From Hyphomicrobiales bacterium (GTDB lineage: Bacteria; Pseudomonadota; Alphaproteobacteria; Rhizobiales; Rhizobiaceae): a stretch of 64,000 bases of DNA. Numbering within the stretch: position 1 is the first letter of the stretch; every line of letters starts with the position of its first letter. The notes below the pieces were generated by a model. It made no database searches. It was not told the DNA's origin and saw only the letters and a list, made by a program, of their open reading frames with translations. The translations under genes and the position numbers were made by a program. Shown here in pieces: positions 36,366 to 45,550 of the stretch. The stretch is from the NCBI GenBank assembly GCA_900472925.1, contig UCJU01000003.1:207685-271684 (forward strand). Reading direction: 5' to 3'.

Positions 36366-37517
36366 CTAAGCCAGCCGCTTTTCACCAGTCGCGAACTTCG
36401 CCTTCAGCAGGCACTCATCATACTCCGCATCGGCCGTCGAATCGAACACGATTCCGCCGCCGACATTGAAGGTCGCCGTTCCATCCTCGAACAACGTAAT
36501 CGTGCGGATAGCGACGGAGAAGCGCATGTCTCCGCTTGGTGAGATGGATCCGATGGCACCGCAATAGGCATTGCGCGGGCCGATTTCCAGATCATGCAAA
36601 ATTTCCATCGCCCGCATTTTCGGCGCACCCGTGACCGAGCCGCAGGGAAAAAGCGCCGCGAAGATATCTGTCATCGTCAGGTCGGGCAAAAGCTTGGCGC
36701 TGATATGGCTCACCATCTGGTGGACCGTGGGGTAGGTCTCGATTTCGAAAAGCCTTGGTACATCCAACGTACCGACCCCGGAAATGCGTGAAATATCGTT
36801 GCGCAGCAAATCGACGATCATGCGGTTTTCCGCCAGCGTCTTTTCGTCCGTCCGCATCCCGGCAATCAGTTCGGCATCCTGCGCCTCGGACTCGCCGCGC
36901 TTGATCGTGCCCTTCATGGGATGCGTTTCGATCCAGCCATCATTCACCGAAAAGAATAGTTCAGGCGAACGGGAGAGAATGACAGGGCCAATTAAATTGA
37001 TGAGCGCGCCATATTTGACGGGCTGCCGTTCGATCAGCGAGAAGAAGGCTGCCAGCGGATCACCGTGCCACTTGGCATGGATCGGCATGGTGAGGTTGGC
37101 CTGATAGCAATCACCTTGCCGCAGATGCTGATGCAATTTCAGGAACCGGGAACGATACTCCTCCAGCGTCCATTCCGGCCTGATATGGCTCAGAAAATCG
37201 TCCGCGTTGGAGATTGCCCCTTTTGGCAGAGCTTTTTCTGCATCACCGGCTGGTGCTGTAAACACACCGAAACATAATAGCGGAACGTCCCGTTTGGCGT
37301 TCGCCAATGGTGCCAGTTTTTTCTCGAAGAGATATCCTGCCTCATAGGACATATAGCCAGCGAGGTATTTGCCATCTGCGTGGGCTGCCTGCATTCGTGC
37401 CAGAGCGGGGAAAAAGTCGTCTGCCTCATGCGCAACGATGATCTCCACCGGCTCAGTGAACAATGTCACCAAACCGGTCTTATCATCACGAAAAAGCACA
37501 TGAGGCGAGTTCAGCAA
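36366..37517 (-). CDS. pabB: Aminodeoxychorismate synthase component I
   Basis: 383 aa chorismate-binding-family enzyme. It converts chorismate to 4-amino-4-deoxychorismate for folate synthesis. Motifs: GDCYQANLTMPI near residue 135, HPMKGTIKRG near 200, ENRMIVDLLRND near 232, and FPCGSVTGAPKMRAMEI near 290. The KGTIKRG text supports PabB rather than TrpE. There is no fused PabC domain. The start is TTG at 37517; GAGGGA lies 12 bases upstream and no better ATG is found, so the exact start is uncertain. Confidence 0.9.
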   Translation of the reverse strand: MLNSPHVLFRDDKTGLVTLFTEPVEIIVAHEADDFFPALARMQAAHADGKYLAGYMSYEAGYLFEKKLAPLANAKRDVPLLCFGVFTAPAGDAEKALPKGAISNADDFLSHIRPEWTLEEYRSRFLKLHQHLRQGDCYQANLTMPIHAKWHGDPLAAFFSLIERQPVKYGALINLIGPVILSRSPELFFSVNDGWIETHPMKGTIKRGESEAQDAELIAGMRTDEKTLAENRMIVDLLRNDISRISGVGTLDVPRLFEIETYPTVHQMVSHISAKLLPDLTMTDIFAALFPCGSVTGAPKMRAMEILHDLEIGPRNAYCGAIGSISPSGDMRFSVAIRTITLFEDGTATFNVGGGIVFDSTADAEYDECLLKAKFATGEKRLA

Positions 37518-37539
37518 ATTCGTTCAATCCCTCGAAACG

Positions 37540-38670
37540 TCAGATGGGATCGATATCGCCTTTCGCCCACATTTCAATGGTCTCGGCGTAGAAATCCGCA
37601 AAGCGGCCTTCTTCTATGGACTTGCGGATGCCCTGCATGAGCTCCTGATAGTAGGCAAGGTTGTGCCAGGAGAGCAGCATGCCGCCCAGCGCCTCGTTGG
37701 AGCGCGAGAGATGATGCAGGTAGGCGCGCGAATAATCGCGCGATGCCGGGCAGTTGGACTGCTCGTCCAGCGGGCGCATATCTTCCGCGTGGCGGGCATT
37801 GCGGATATTGACGCGGCCACGCCGGGTAAAGGCCAGGCCGTGACGACCGGACCGGGTGGGCATGACGCAATCGAACATATCGATGCCGCGCGCAACCGAT
37901 TTCAGGATATCATCAGGCGTGCCGACACCCATGAGGTAGCGTGGCTTTTCGGTGGGTAGCGCAGGCAATGTAATGTCGAGCATGCTCAGCATCACCTCTT
38001 GCGGTTCACCCACGGCAAGACCGCCAACGGCGTAACCCTTGAGATCGAGTTGCTTCAGCCCTTCGGCAGAGCGAATACGCAAATCCGGCTGGTCGCCGCC
38101 CTGCACAATGCCGAACATGGCTTTGCCCGTCTGCTCGCCAAAGGCGACGCGGCAACGCTCTGCCCAGCGCAGCGACATTTCCATGGCGCGTTCGATTTCC
38201 TTGCGCTCGGCAGGCAGTGCGATGCACTCGTCCAACTGCATCTGAATGTCCGAATCGAGCATGCCCTGAATTTCGATGGAGCGTTCCGGCGACATGTGGT
38301 GCAGCGAGCCATCGATGTGGCTTTTGAAGGTCACGCCCTTTTCATCCAGCTTGCGCAAGCCGGACAGTGACATGACCTGGAAGCCGCCGCTATCGGTCAA
38401 GATCGGGTGCGGCCAGCGGATCAACTCATGCAGACCGCCCAGACGCTGAACGCGTTCCGGGCCGGGACGCAGCATCAGGTGGTAGGTATTTCCCAGAATG
38501 ACATCGGCGCCGAGGTCACGCACCTGATCCAGATACATGGCCTTGACGGTGCCGACTGTACCGACTGGCATGAAAGCCGGGGTGCGAATGGTGCCGCGTG
38601 GCATTGCGACTTCGCCGAGGCGGGCACCGTCGCTGGTTGCTTTGAGGGTGAATGTGAACTTGTCTTGCAT
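37540..38670 (-). CDS. tgt: tRNA-guanine(34) transglycosylase
   Basis: 376 aa. It exchanges guanine 34 of Asp, Asn, His and Tyr tRNAs for preQ1. The active-site aspartate is in [12 protein letters not shown] near residue 90, with the recognition loop [12 protein letters not shown] near 230. The zinc region is altered: where enterobacterial enzymes read CxCxxC, this one has Ser305, Cys307 and Ser310 ([10 protein letters not shown]), followed by the usual histidine in [12 protein letters not shown] at 38670 shares one base with the queA stop (TGATG), so the two queuosine genes are coupled. Confidence 0.95.
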   Translation of the reverse strand: MQDKFTFTLKATSDGARLGEVAMPRGTIRTPAFMPVGTVGTVKAMYLDQVRDLGADVILGNTYHLMLRPGPERVQRLGGLHELIRWPHPILTDSGGFQVMSLSGLRKLDEKGVTFKSHIDGSLHHMSPERSIEIQGMLDSDIQMQLDECIALPAERKEIERAMEMSLRWAERCRVAFGEQTGKAMFGIVQGGDQPDLRIRSAEGLKQLDLKGYAVGGLAVGEPQEVMLSMLDITLPALPTEKPRYLMGVGTPDDILKSVARGIDMFDCVMPTRSGRHGLAFTRRGRVNIRNARHAEDMRPLDEQSNCPASRDYSRAYLHHLSRSNEALGGMLLSWHNLAYYQELMQGIRKSIEEGRFADFYAETIEMWAKGDIDPI

Positions 38671-39752
38671 CAGGTCTTCCGAAAAAGGAGGCTGGAATCG
38701 CCATAGGAATAGAAACGGTAGCCGGTTTCGATGGCGTGCGTGTAGGCACCGCGCATGGTTTCCAGCCCGCAGAAAGCCGAAACCAGCATGAACAGCGTGG
38801 ATTTCGGCAAGTGAAAATTGGTCATCAGGATATCGACCGCCTTGAAGCGGTAACCGGGCGTGATGAAGATGCCGGTGGCACCGGACCACGGCGCTATCTG
38901 GCCATCATCGCGCGCAGCACTCTCGATCAATCGCAGCGATGTCGTGCCGACGCAGACGATGCGCCCGCCCCTCGCCTTGACCGCAATCAACTTCGCCGCC
39001 GTCTCCTCTGAGACAGTGCCGATTTCGAGGTGCATCTTGTGCTCCTCGGTATCATCAGCCTTCACGGGTAGAAACGTGCCAGCGCCGACATGCAGCGTCA
39101 CGAAATGCCGCTCGATACCGGCGGCATCCAGGGCATCAAACAGAGCGGGAGTGAAATGCAGACCTGCGGTGGGCGCTGCGACGGCGCCTTTTTCGCGGGC
39201 GTAGATCGTCTGGTAATCCGTCTGGTCCTGAGCGTCTTCGGGACGCTTGGCGGCGATATAAGGCGGAAGCGGAATGTGGCCGACCGAGGCAATGGCTTCA
39301 TCCAATGCGGGACCGGAAACGTCGAACAGAAGCGTGATCTCGCCCTCCTCGCCCTTCTCCTCAACGGTCGCTTCCAGATAAGCGAGGCCACAGGCATTGT
39401 CGCGCTCATAGCCAAAACGGATGCGGTCGCCCTGCTTGATACGCTTGCCGGGACGGGCGAAGGCCTTCCAGCGGGAAGCATCAGCGCGCATGTGAAGCGT
39501 GGCCGAAACGGCTGTTTCCTGCGCACCCTCGCGCAGACGCACACCTTCGAGCTGGGCCGGGATAACGCGGGTATCGTTGAAGACGAGCGCATCGCCCGGT
39601 TTCAGGAAGTTCGGGAGATCAAAGACATTGTGGTCGCTCATGCTGTCGGTATTCGGATCGACCACGAGCAGACGCGCACTGTCGCGCGGGCTTGCCGGGC
39701 GGAGCGCGATGTTGTCGTCAGGAAGGTCAAAGTCGAAGAGGTCTACACGCAT
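38670..39752 (-). CDS. queA: S-adenosylmethionine:tRNA ribosyltransferase-isomerase
   Basis: 360 aa. QueA converts preQ1-tRNA to epoxyqueuosine-tRNA, the step after Tgt. The N-terminus [20 protein letters not shown] is diagnostic, with [10 protein letters not shown] and [10 protein letters not shown], then APTAGLHFT and [11 protein letters not shown] in the core, and [16 protein letters not shown] at the C-terminus. It is the first gene of queA-tgt; a hairpin lies 20-48 bases upstream of its ATG. Confidence 0.96.
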   Translation of the reverse strand: MRVDLFDFDLPDDNIALRPASPRDSARLLVVDPNTDSMSDHNVFDLPNFLKPGDALVFNDTRVIPAQLEGVRLREGAQETAVSATLHMRADASRWKAFARPGKRIKQGDRIRFGYERDNACGLAYLEATVEEKGEEGEITLLFDVSGPALDEAIASVGHIPLPPYIAAKRPEDAQDQTDYQTIYAREKGAVAAPTAGLHFTPALFDALDAAGIERHFVTLHVGAGTFLPVKADDTEEHKMHLEIGTVSEETAAKLIAVKARGGRIVCVGTTSLRLIESAARDDGQIAPWSGATGIFITPGYRFKAVDILMTNFHLPKSTLFMLVSAFCGLETMRGAYTHAIETGYRFYSYGDSSLLFRKT

Positions 39753-39771
39753 GATGGGGCTCTAAAGCAAA

Positions 39772-39800
39772 ACCCGCCTCCACTTTGCGCTGAGACGGGT
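39772..39800 (-). terminator. Terminator-like hairpin just upstream of queA
   Basis: On the minus strand ACCCGTCTC and GAGGCGGGT pair over nine positions (one G-T) around an 11-base loop and are followed by TTTTGCTTT. It ends 20 bases before the queA ATG, so it may attenuate queA-tgt transcription, or it may back up the ppiB terminator. Confidence 0.5.
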
Positions 39801-39818
39801 AGATGTTTGTGATCGTGG

Positions 39819-39877
39819 GCTGACCTCTCTTCCGTCATCCTCGGGCTTGACCCGAAGACGACGGAAGAGAGGTCAGC
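39819..39877. repeat. 59-base palindromic intergenic repeat
   Basis: Two perfect 18-base arms (GCTGACCTCTCTTCCGTC and its complement, 39819-39836 and 39860-39877) flank a centre with its own TCGGG/CCCGA stem. The centre and arms resemble the palindromic repeats scattered between genes in Agrobacterium and Rhizobium genomes. No open reading frame. Confidence 0.8.
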
Positions 39878-39894
39878 GCATGACCAACATAAAT

Positions 39895-39926
39895 AACCCG
39901 CCCCGCAGCAAACTGCGAGACGGGCT
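39895..39926 (-). terminator. Terminator of the 39946-40455 cyclophilin gene
   Basis: A 14-pair stem (CTGCG-type arms with three wobble pairs) closes on a 4-base loop; on the minus strand it is followed by ATTTATG. It starts 20 bases past the cyclophilin stop. Confidence 0.65.
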
Positions 39927-39945
39927 GTAGGTCTATCTCCTGCAA

Positions 39946-40455
39946 TCAGGCCGCAGAAGCAAGGCGCATGGAGACGATGGAATCGGGGTCCTTCACAGGC
40001 TCGCCGCGCTTGATCTTGTCGATGGCTTCCATGCCTTCGATGACCTGGCCCCAGACTGTGTACTGCTTGTTCAGCCATGGGCTGTCGGTAAAGCAGATGA
40101 AGAACTGCGAGTTGGCAGAGTTCGGGCTCTGCGAACGGGCCATGGAGCAGGTGCCGCGAACGTGGGAAATGGCGGAGAATTCTGCCTGAAGGTCAGGCTT
40201 TTCAGAGCCGCCCATGCCGGCACGGGCGGGGTTGAAGCTTTCCGAACCCTTCTTGCCGAACTTCACATCGCCTGTCTGCGCCATGAAATCGCTGATCACG
40301 CGGTGGAAAACAACGCCGTCGTAGGCCTTTTCGGACACCAGTTCCTTGATGCGCGCAACGTGGCCGGGAGCCACTTCAGGCAAAAGCTGGATGACGACCT
40401 TACCAGTCGTTGTTTCCATGATGAGGGTGTTTTCCGGATCCTTGATCTCGGCCAT
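39946..40455 (-). CDS. ppiB: Cytoplasmic cyclophilin-type peptidylprolyl isomerase
   Basis: 169 aa, single cyclophilin domain without signal peptide. It catalyses cis-trans isomerisation of prolyl bonds. Motifs: YDGVVFHRVISDFMAQTGD with the catalytic Phe/Arg region near residue 48, RGTCSMARSQSPNSANSQFF near 100 and the final YTVWGQVIEGMEAIDKI. It lies 34 bases downstream of a secreted paralogue, forming a cytosolic/periplasmic pair. Confidence 0.93.
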   Translation of the reverse strand: MAEIKDPENTLIMETTTGKVVIQLLPEVAPGHVARIKELVSEKAYDGVVFHRVISDFMAQTGDVKFGKKGSESFNPARAGMGGSEKPDLQAEFSAISHVRGTCSMARSQSPNSANSQFFICFTDSPWLNKQYTVWGQVIEGMEAIDKIKRGEPVKDPDSIVSMRLASAA

Positions 40456-40489
40456 GGTATCTCTCCTTCTAGTGGGGCTTTCGCCGTTT

Positions 40490-41059
40490 TTACTTCTTGC
40501 CGACGGTGACTTTGATCATGCGGTCGGGATCGGTCACTTCACCGTTGCCACCCTTGCCACGCTTGATCTTGTCCACGAATTCCATGCCGGAAACGACTTT
40601 GCCGACAACCGTATATTGTCCGTTGAGCGATGCGCCCTTGTCGAACATGATGAAGAATTGCGAGTTGGCGGAATTCGGGTCCTGTGAACGCGCCATACCG
40701 ACGGTGCCGCGCTCAAACGGAACCTTGGAAAACTCGGCAGGCAGATCCGGCATATCGGAGCCACCGGTTCCCGCGCGCTGGGCGTTGAAGGATTTAGCCA
40801 TGTTGCCATACTGCACGTCACCGGTCTGAGCCATGAAGCCCTGGATCACGCGGTGGAACGCGACGTTGTCGTAAGCACCCTTTTCGGCAAGCGCCTTGAT
40901 CTGCGCGACGTGCTTGGGGGCAACCTCCGGCATGAGCTGGATGACCACAGGGCCGTCTTTCAGCTGAATGGTCAAAAATTCGGCGGCAGATGCGATGCTG
41001 CTGGCAGCGATCGCGCTGAGGAACATGGCGCCTGCGAAGGCAAATCGAAGCAGTTTCAT
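40490..41059 (-). CDS. ppiA: Periplasmic cyclophilin-type peptidylprolyl isomerase
   Basis: 189 aa with a signal peptide over residues 1-26 (AASSIASAAE cleavage region), so the enzyme acts in the periplasm. Motifs: YDNVAFHRVIQGFMAQTGDV, RGTVGMARSQDPNSANSQFF and YTVVGKVVSGMEFVDKI. It is a paralogue of the adjacent cytoplasmic cyclophilin. It follows coaD by 27 bases on the same strand. Confidence 0.93.
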   Translation of the reverse strand: MKLLRFAFAGAMFLSAIAASSIASAAEFLTIQLKDGPVVIQLMPEVAPKHVAQIKALAEKGAYDNVAFHRVIQGFMAQTGDVQYGNMAKSFNAQRAGTGGSDMPDLPAEFSKVPFERGTVGMARSQDPNSANSQFFIMFDKGASLNGQYTVVGKVVSGMEFVDKIKRGKGGNGEVTDPDRMIKVTVGKK

Positions 41060-41086
41060 TGGATTGGCTCCAGATAAGAGGCTGAA

Positions 41087-41581
41087 TTATTTCTTCAGCT
41101 TGCTGTTAAGGGCTTCAAGCACGGCTTGCGGCACAAACGCTTCCACATTACCGCCCATGGAGGCGATCTGGCGAACCAATGTGGCGGTAATGGGCCGCGA
41201 TGCCGTTCCAGCGGGTAGAAAAACGGTCTGGATGTCAGGCGCCATCTGCCTGTTCATGCCCGCCATCTGCATTTCATAGTCCAGATCCGTGCCATCACGA
41301 AGACCGCGAACCAGAAGGCTCGCGCCATGCTCGCGGGCAGCATCGATCACAAGATTTCCAAAGGAAACAACCTTCAGACGGGAGGCTGCCCCTGGCACCA
41401 CATCATTGAGAGAGCGACGAATGAGCTCAGCACGCTCTTCGAACGTAAACAGCGGCGCTTTACCGGGGTGAACACCAATCGCAACGATGAGTTCGGACGC
41501 CACCTTCAATGACTGAATCAGAACATCGAGATGTCCGTTGGTCATCGGATCGAAGGATCCGGGATAAAAGGCAATCGTCAT
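41087..41581 (-). CDS. coaD: Phosphopantetheine adenylyltransferase
   Basis: 164 aa nucleotidyltransferase for the fourth step of coenzyme A synthesis. The ATP-binding motif [17 protein letters not shown] (with the TxGH signature) begins at residue 5, and [21 protein letters not shown] lies near 90-110. The second nucleotide motif, usually ISSTxVR, reads ITATLVR here. First gene of a coaD-ppiA-ppiB minus-strand set. Confidence 0.95.
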   Translation of the reverse strand: MTIAFYPGSFDPMTNGHLDVLIQSLKVASELIVAIGVHPGKAPLFTFEERAELIRRSLNDVVPGAASRLKVVSFGNLVIDAAREHGASLLVRGLRDGTDLDYEMQMAGMNRQMAPDIQTVFLPAGTASRPITATLVRQIASMGGNVEAFVPQAVLEALNSKLKK

Positions 41582-41801
41582 ATCGCTCTCGATATCTACG
41601 CGCAGCGTTCAAATGAATGTGCCGCCTTTTGTCATGGAAGGCCGGGCTTCGCAAGACCTTGGGGTAGCAAGCATCCTGCGACACACCTCTTCCGAATGCG
41701 TGAACAGCATATGAATGCGCCATTCAGGGTGGCTTCAAAACAGATCGCTATAAAGGTCTCATCGAATGGCAACGGGCGTTAAAACCCAATCGGAGACGGA
41801 A
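41582..41801. other. Gap upstream of the small-ORF cluster
   Basis: 220 bases upstream of coaD and of the first small reading frame. It should carry the coaD promoter on the minus strand and a plus-strand promoter. I see no convincing gene; a 33-codon frame at 41613-41714 lacks a ribosome-binding site. Confidence 0.4.
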
Positions 41802-41870
41802 ATGCTGGTTTTCATGATGGTCCTTACAATCGCGACATCGTTTGTCGTCGAATATGTTTTCATGGATTGA
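41802..41870 (+). CDS. Possible 22-residue hydrophobic microprotein
   Basis: 22 codons beginning MLVFMMVLTIATSFVVEYV and ending in Asp. GGAGACGGAA directly precedes the ATG and is the best ribosome-binding site in this gap. Apart from the last residues it is one hydrophobic segment long enough to span a membrane. It is the first of three small frames on the same strand. It could be a leader peptide. No family recognised; a chance frame cannot be excluded. Confidence 0.4.
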   Translation: MLVFMMVLTIATSFVVEYVFMD

Positions 41871-42011
41871 CGTGAACTGCCGATTTTCTGAACGCCAGAT
41901 GAACGAAGCATTCAAGGAAGCTTCACAGGCACGATGCTAATCGATTTTTAACAATTTAGCGGAACCGGATTCAGTACCGCGCGTTCAAATCCCAGGTAAA
42001 GGAACAGACAG

Positions 42012-42191
42012 ATGTTTATCAAAGAAAAACAGTCTACTTCGGCTAAGATCGGCGTGATCAGCACTGCCTGGACAATGTTGGTTATTGCCATGTTGGCAAC
42101 AACATTCAGCCTTTACGGTCAGAAGCCACAGCAAACCGGTCCGGACTACCCACAGCTCACATCCCGCGCTCAGTATACTAATTATTACTGA
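42012..42191 (+). CDS. Small membrane protein, 59 aa, unknown function
   Basis: 59 aa. A basic N-terminus (MFIKEKQSTSAK) is followed by a single hydrophobic segment at residues 15-35 and a polar, glutamine and tyrosine-rich C-terminal tail ending QYTNYY. AAAGGAACAGACAG precedes the ATG. This layout suggests a single-pass membrane protein with the tail outside. Codon use looks coding. No domain is recognised. It lies 141 bases after the 22-codon frame and 44 bases before the next. Confidence 0.55.
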   Translation: MFIKEKQSTSAKIGVISTAWTMLVIAMLATTFSLYGQKPQQTGPDYPQLTSRAQYTNYY

Positions 42192-42235
42192 TCTGCAGGG
42201 AGTGATGTAGCCATCACCTCTGGAGTAACACTTCC

Positions 42236-42370
42236 ATGCTTACATTCTTGACATTGCTTGCAGCCTTGATCAGCGCAATGTTTGTCGCATCAGTCATCTC
42301 AGTGGTGACAGAGTCGCGGAAGGAAGATGAAGACTTCAAAGCGATGATGGAGCGTAACAAGGCTTTCTGA
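42236..42370 (+). CDS. Small membrane protein, 44 aa, unknown function
   Basis: 44 aa. Hydrophobic segment at residues 1-24 (MLTFLTLLAALISAMFVASV), then a charged helix-like tail with RKEDEDFKAMMERNK. TGGAG lies 11 bases before the ATG, a rather long spacing. A strong rho-independent terminator begins 43 bases after the stop, which supports transcription of this region on the plus strand. No family recognised. Confidence 0.55.
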   Translation: MLTFLTLLAALISAMFVASVISVVTESRKEDEDFKAMMERNKAF

Positions 42371-42413
42371 CAAGATTTTGGAAGCCGCTGATAACGTAAG
42401 CTTTGAGCAAAAC

Positions 42414-42440
42414 AGCCGCCTTTTCACGAGGCGGCTTTTT
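42414..42440 (+). terminator. Rho-independent terminator after the small-ORF cluster
   Basis: AGCCGCC and GGCGGCT form a 7-bp stem (loop of nine) followed by TTTTTTA. It is in the plus orientation and belongs to the transcript of the 59 and 44 aa frames. Confidence 0.85.
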
Positions 42441-42611
42441 TATGCGCTGTACGTCCGGTCAGAGAAAGGCGTCGTATTAGCCAGTTTCTCACGCCATCGT
42501 TTGCGCAGGCGCGCTTTTGCGCCGAATTTAGCCTTCAATTTCAAAGTGGATTGATTTAAGGAAGCCCCATAGACCCTGCTAATGGGCAAATATTGTGAGG
42601 TTTGCATAACG

Positions 42612-44504
42612 ATGCTCGATTCCCTGAGAAATGCTTCTCGAACTCTGGCGGCAAAGATTCTTCTTCTCCTCCTCGTCCTTTCATTTGGCGTGTGGGGCGT
42701 TTCCGCTTCTCTGGTGTCGACGAACTCGCATGCCGTTATGACGGTCGGCGACCAGACGGTCACGCCGAACGAGTTCCGTTTTGCTTATCAGCGCCAGCTG
42801 GCAGATGTCGGCCGCCAGTTCGGTACGCGTCTGACAACTGAACAGGCGAAAGCATTCGGCATCGATCGTCAGGTGTTCAGCCAGCTTTCGGCAGGTGCCG
42901 CACTGGATGAGCTTGCATCGAAAATGAACCTCGGCCTCTCCGAAGACCGCTTGGCAACGTTGATTGCGGAGGACCCCGCTTTCAAATCTACGAACGGACA
43001 GTTCGATCGAACCCTGTTCAGCCAGCGACTGCGCGGCGCGGGTTTCAACGAGGATGATTACGTCAAGGAACGCAGCAAGGTTGCCGTTCGCGGCCAGATC
43101 GTGGATGCCGTCTCGGATGGCTTCAAGCCACCACAGGTTCTGGTCAATGCCCTGAAGCAGTATCGCGACGAGCAGCGGTCCATCGAATATGTGCTGTTGT
43201 CCAACGCCAATATCGATCCGGTCAAGGCGCCGGGTGATGACGTCCTCGCTGCCTGGTTCGAAAAGAACAAGACGCAGTATCGCGCACCGGAATATCGCAA
43301 GTTCACTTATGTGAAACTCGAGGCAACAGATATCGCCGACCAGGGTGCCGTTACCGATCAGCAGATTGCAGACTATTATAACGGCCACAAGGATAGCTTC
43401 CGCACTGCCGGGCGTCGCACCATCGAGCAGCTGACTTTTGCCGACAAGGAAATGGCAGAAGCCGCAGCCGCGCAAATCCGCGCCGGGACGACGACCTACG
43501 ACCAGGTCGTGAAAGATCAGGGCAAGCAGCCTGCCGACGTTATTCTTGGGGAATTCACCAGAGATACCGTTACGGATCCTGCCGTCGCAGACGCAGCTTT
43601 CGGCATTCAGAAAGACGGCGGTGTTTCCTCGGTGGTTGATGGCGCTTTCGGCCCGGTTATCCTGCGCGTTACCGGCATCAAGAATGAAAGCATGAAGACG
43701 CTGGATGAGGCGAAGGAAGAGATTCGCACCACGCTTGCGACGACGAAAGCTGCAGAAGAGCTAAACAATGTTCACGATCGCTACGAAGATTTGCGTGGCG
43801 GTGGCGCTTCGCTCACAGATGCCGCAACCCAACTCAATCTGAAGCCGGTTACCGTCAACGCCATCGATTCCAACGGTGGCGACGAGAAGGGCAACCCTGT
43901 CGAAGGCCTGCCGACCCCTAACCTCGTAGCGGAAGTCTTCAAGGCCGAGCAGGGCAGCGACGCGCCCTCCGTCAATATTGGCCGCGATGGTTACGTCTGG
44001 TTTGATCTTCAGCAGATCACCCCACCCCGTGACCGCACGTTGGACGAAGTGAAAGAACAGGTGGTTGCCGACTGGACGGCGGAACAGCAGCGCACCGCGC
44101 TGGCTGCAAAGGCAGACGAACTGAAAGCGCGTGCGGAAAAGGGTGAAACCTTGGCCGCCATCGCAGGTGAGATGGGCCTTGGCGTAGAAACCAAGATGGG
44201 CCTTCGTCGCACCAGTGAAGATGCGGTCTTGGGCCAGCAGGCCGTGTCTGCGGTCTTCGCAGGCGCGCAGGGCCTCATCGGCACGGCGCCTGATACGGAA
44301 GGCTCAAGCCGCATCCTGTTCAAGGTCACCGAGGTCAACACGACTGCGCCAACCGATGCGCTTGACAATAGCGATCAGCAAATCACCGCCATGGCAAATG
44401 CCGCGGGCGACGATATGCTCGATCAGATGGTCAACCGCCTTCAGAACGATTACGGTGTGACCATCAATCAGGCTGTCGCCGATCAGGCCATGACCGCTTA
44501 CTAA
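42612..44504 (+). CDS. ppiD: PpiD-like periplasmic folding chaperone (SurA_N/rotamase)
   Basis: 630 aa inner-membrane-anchored foldase. One membrane segment near residues 14-36 ([19 protein letters not shown]), a SurA_N-type chaperone region (about 40-200), a parvulin-like PPIase domain (about 240-370) and a long C-terminal helical region. PpiD helps proteins leaving the Sec translocon. The text [25 protein letters not shown] is the conserved N-terminal chaperone start. ATG at 42612 chosen; upstream in-frame GTG/ATG would precede the membrane segment by ten further residues. trpD follows after 23 bases. Confidence 0.9.
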   Translation: MLDSLRNASRTLAAKILLLLLVLSFGVWGVSASLVSTNSHAVMTVGDQTVTPNEFRFAYQRQLADVGRQFGTRLTTEQAKAFGIDRQVFSQLSAGAALDELASKMNLGLSEDRLATLIAEDPAFKSTNGQFDRTLFSQRLRGAGFNEDDYVKERSKVAVRGQIVDAVSDGFKPPQVLVNALKQYRDEQRSIEYVLLSNANIDPVKAPGDDVLAAWFEKNKTQYRAPEYRKFTYVKLEATDIADQGAVTDQQIADYYNGHKDSFRTAGRRTIEQLTFADKEMAEAAAAQIRAGTTTYDQVVKDQGKQPADVILGEFTRDTVTDPAVADAAFGIQKDGGVSSVVDGAFGPVILRVTGIKNESMKTLDEAKEEIRTTLATTKAAEELNNVHDRYEDLRGGGASLTDAATQLNLKPVTVNAIDSNGGDEKGNPVEGLPTPNLVAEVFKAEQGSDAPSVNIGRDGYVWFDLQQITPPRDRTLDEVKEQVVADWTAEQQRTALAAKADELKARAEKGETLAAIAGEMGLGVETKMGLRRTSEDAVLGQQAVSAVFAGAQGLIGTAPDTEGSSRILFKVTEVNTTAPTDALDNSDQQITAMANAAGDDMLDQMVNRLQNDYGVTINQAVADQAMTAY

Positions 44505-44527
44505 GCCGTAATTGGAGACATGAGGAC

Positions 44528-45541
44528 ATGGCTGAGCTGAAGCCGCTGATTGCCAAGGTTGCCAACGGCGAAAGCCTGACACGAGAGCAGTCTCGTGAGG
44601 CCTTCGACATTTTGATGTCTGGCGAGGCAACCCCATCGCAGATTGGCGGCTTCCTCATGGCTTTACGGGTGCGTGGTGAAACCGTCGACGAAATCGTCGG
44701 TGCCGTTTCATCGATGCGCTCCCGTATGCTGACCGTGGCTGCGCCTGCTGATGCCATGGATATTGTCGGCACCGGTGGCGATGGGCTTGGGACCTATAAT
44801 ATTTCCACACTGGCTTCGATCATTGTGGCTGGTGCTGGCGTGCCGGTGGCAAAGCATGGCAATCGTGCGCTCAGCTCAAAATCGGGCACGGCAGACGCTC
44901 TCTCCGCGCTCGGCCTGAAACTCGATATCGGTCCGGATCTGATCAGTCGTTGTGTGAAGGAAGCCGGCATCGGCTTCATGTTTGCCCAGCTTCATCACTC
45001 CGCCATGCGCCATGTTGGCCCCAGCCGGGTTGAACTTGGCACGCGCACCATCTTTAATCTGCTGGGTCCTTTGTCGAACCCCGCGGGCGCGAGGAAGCAA
45101 TTGCTCGGCGTCTTTTCACCTCGCTGGCTTGTACCGCTGGCCGAAGTTCTGCGTGATCTCGGCTCGGAAAGCATCTGGGTCGTGCACGGCGACGGGATGG
45201 ATGAAATCACCACCACCGGCACCACCCATGTGGCTGCGCTCGAGAATGGCCAGATCAGAACCTTCGATCTGACGCCGAAGGATTTCGGTGTTGATGTCGC
45301 TAGCATCCACGATCTCAAAGGCGGAGATGGCATTGCCAATGCGGCAGCGCTGCGCGGCGTTCTCGGTGGGGCGAAGAACCCTTACCGCGATGTGTCCTTG
45401 TGCAATGCCGCAGCCGCTCTCGTGGTTGCTGGCAAGGCCGAAACATTGATGGATGGCATGCGAATCGCAAGTGCCTCTTTGGATGACGGCAGAGCCTCTG
45501 CCGCGTTGGACAGACTGGTTATGGTCTCGAACGAAGAATAG
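44528..45541 (+). CDS. trpD: Anthranilate phosphoribosyltransferase
   Basis: 337 aa. Second step of tryptophan synthesis, adding phosphoribosyl to anthranilate. Motifs: [17 protein letters not shown] (PRPP loop) near residue 78, [21 protein letters not shown] near 107 and [31 protein letters not shown] near 155. trpC follows after nine bases. The linkage trpD-trpC-moaC-moeA without trpE/trpG is common in alphaproteobacteria. Confidence 0.97.
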   Translation: MAELKPLIAKVANGESLTREQSREAFDILMSGEATPSQIGGFLMALRVRGETVDEIVGAVSSMRSRMLTVAAPADAMDIVGTGGDGLGTYNISTLASIIVAGAGVPVAKHGNRALSSKSGTADALSALGLKLDIGPDLISRCVKEAGIGFMFAQLHHSAMRHVGPSRVELGTRTIFNLLGPLSNPAGARKQLLGVFSPRWLVPLAEVLRDLGSESIWVVHGDGMDEITTTGTTHVAALENGQIRTFDLTPKDFGVDVASIHDLKGGDGIANAAALRGVLGGAKNPYRDVSLCNAAAALVVAGKAETLMDGMRIASASLDDGRASAALDRLVMVSNEE

Positions 45542-45550
45542 GGTAAAGCC

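Noticed and set aside
39753-39818. preQ1 riboswitch upstream of queA
   Set aside because: The hairpin there lacks a recognisable preQ1 aptamer consensus, and queA is not the usual regulated gene for that class; I kept only the terminator-like structure.
41613-41714. 33-codon plus-strand frame upstream of the microprotein cluster
   Set aside because: No ribosome-binding site, no hydrophobic segment, and codon use does not look coding.
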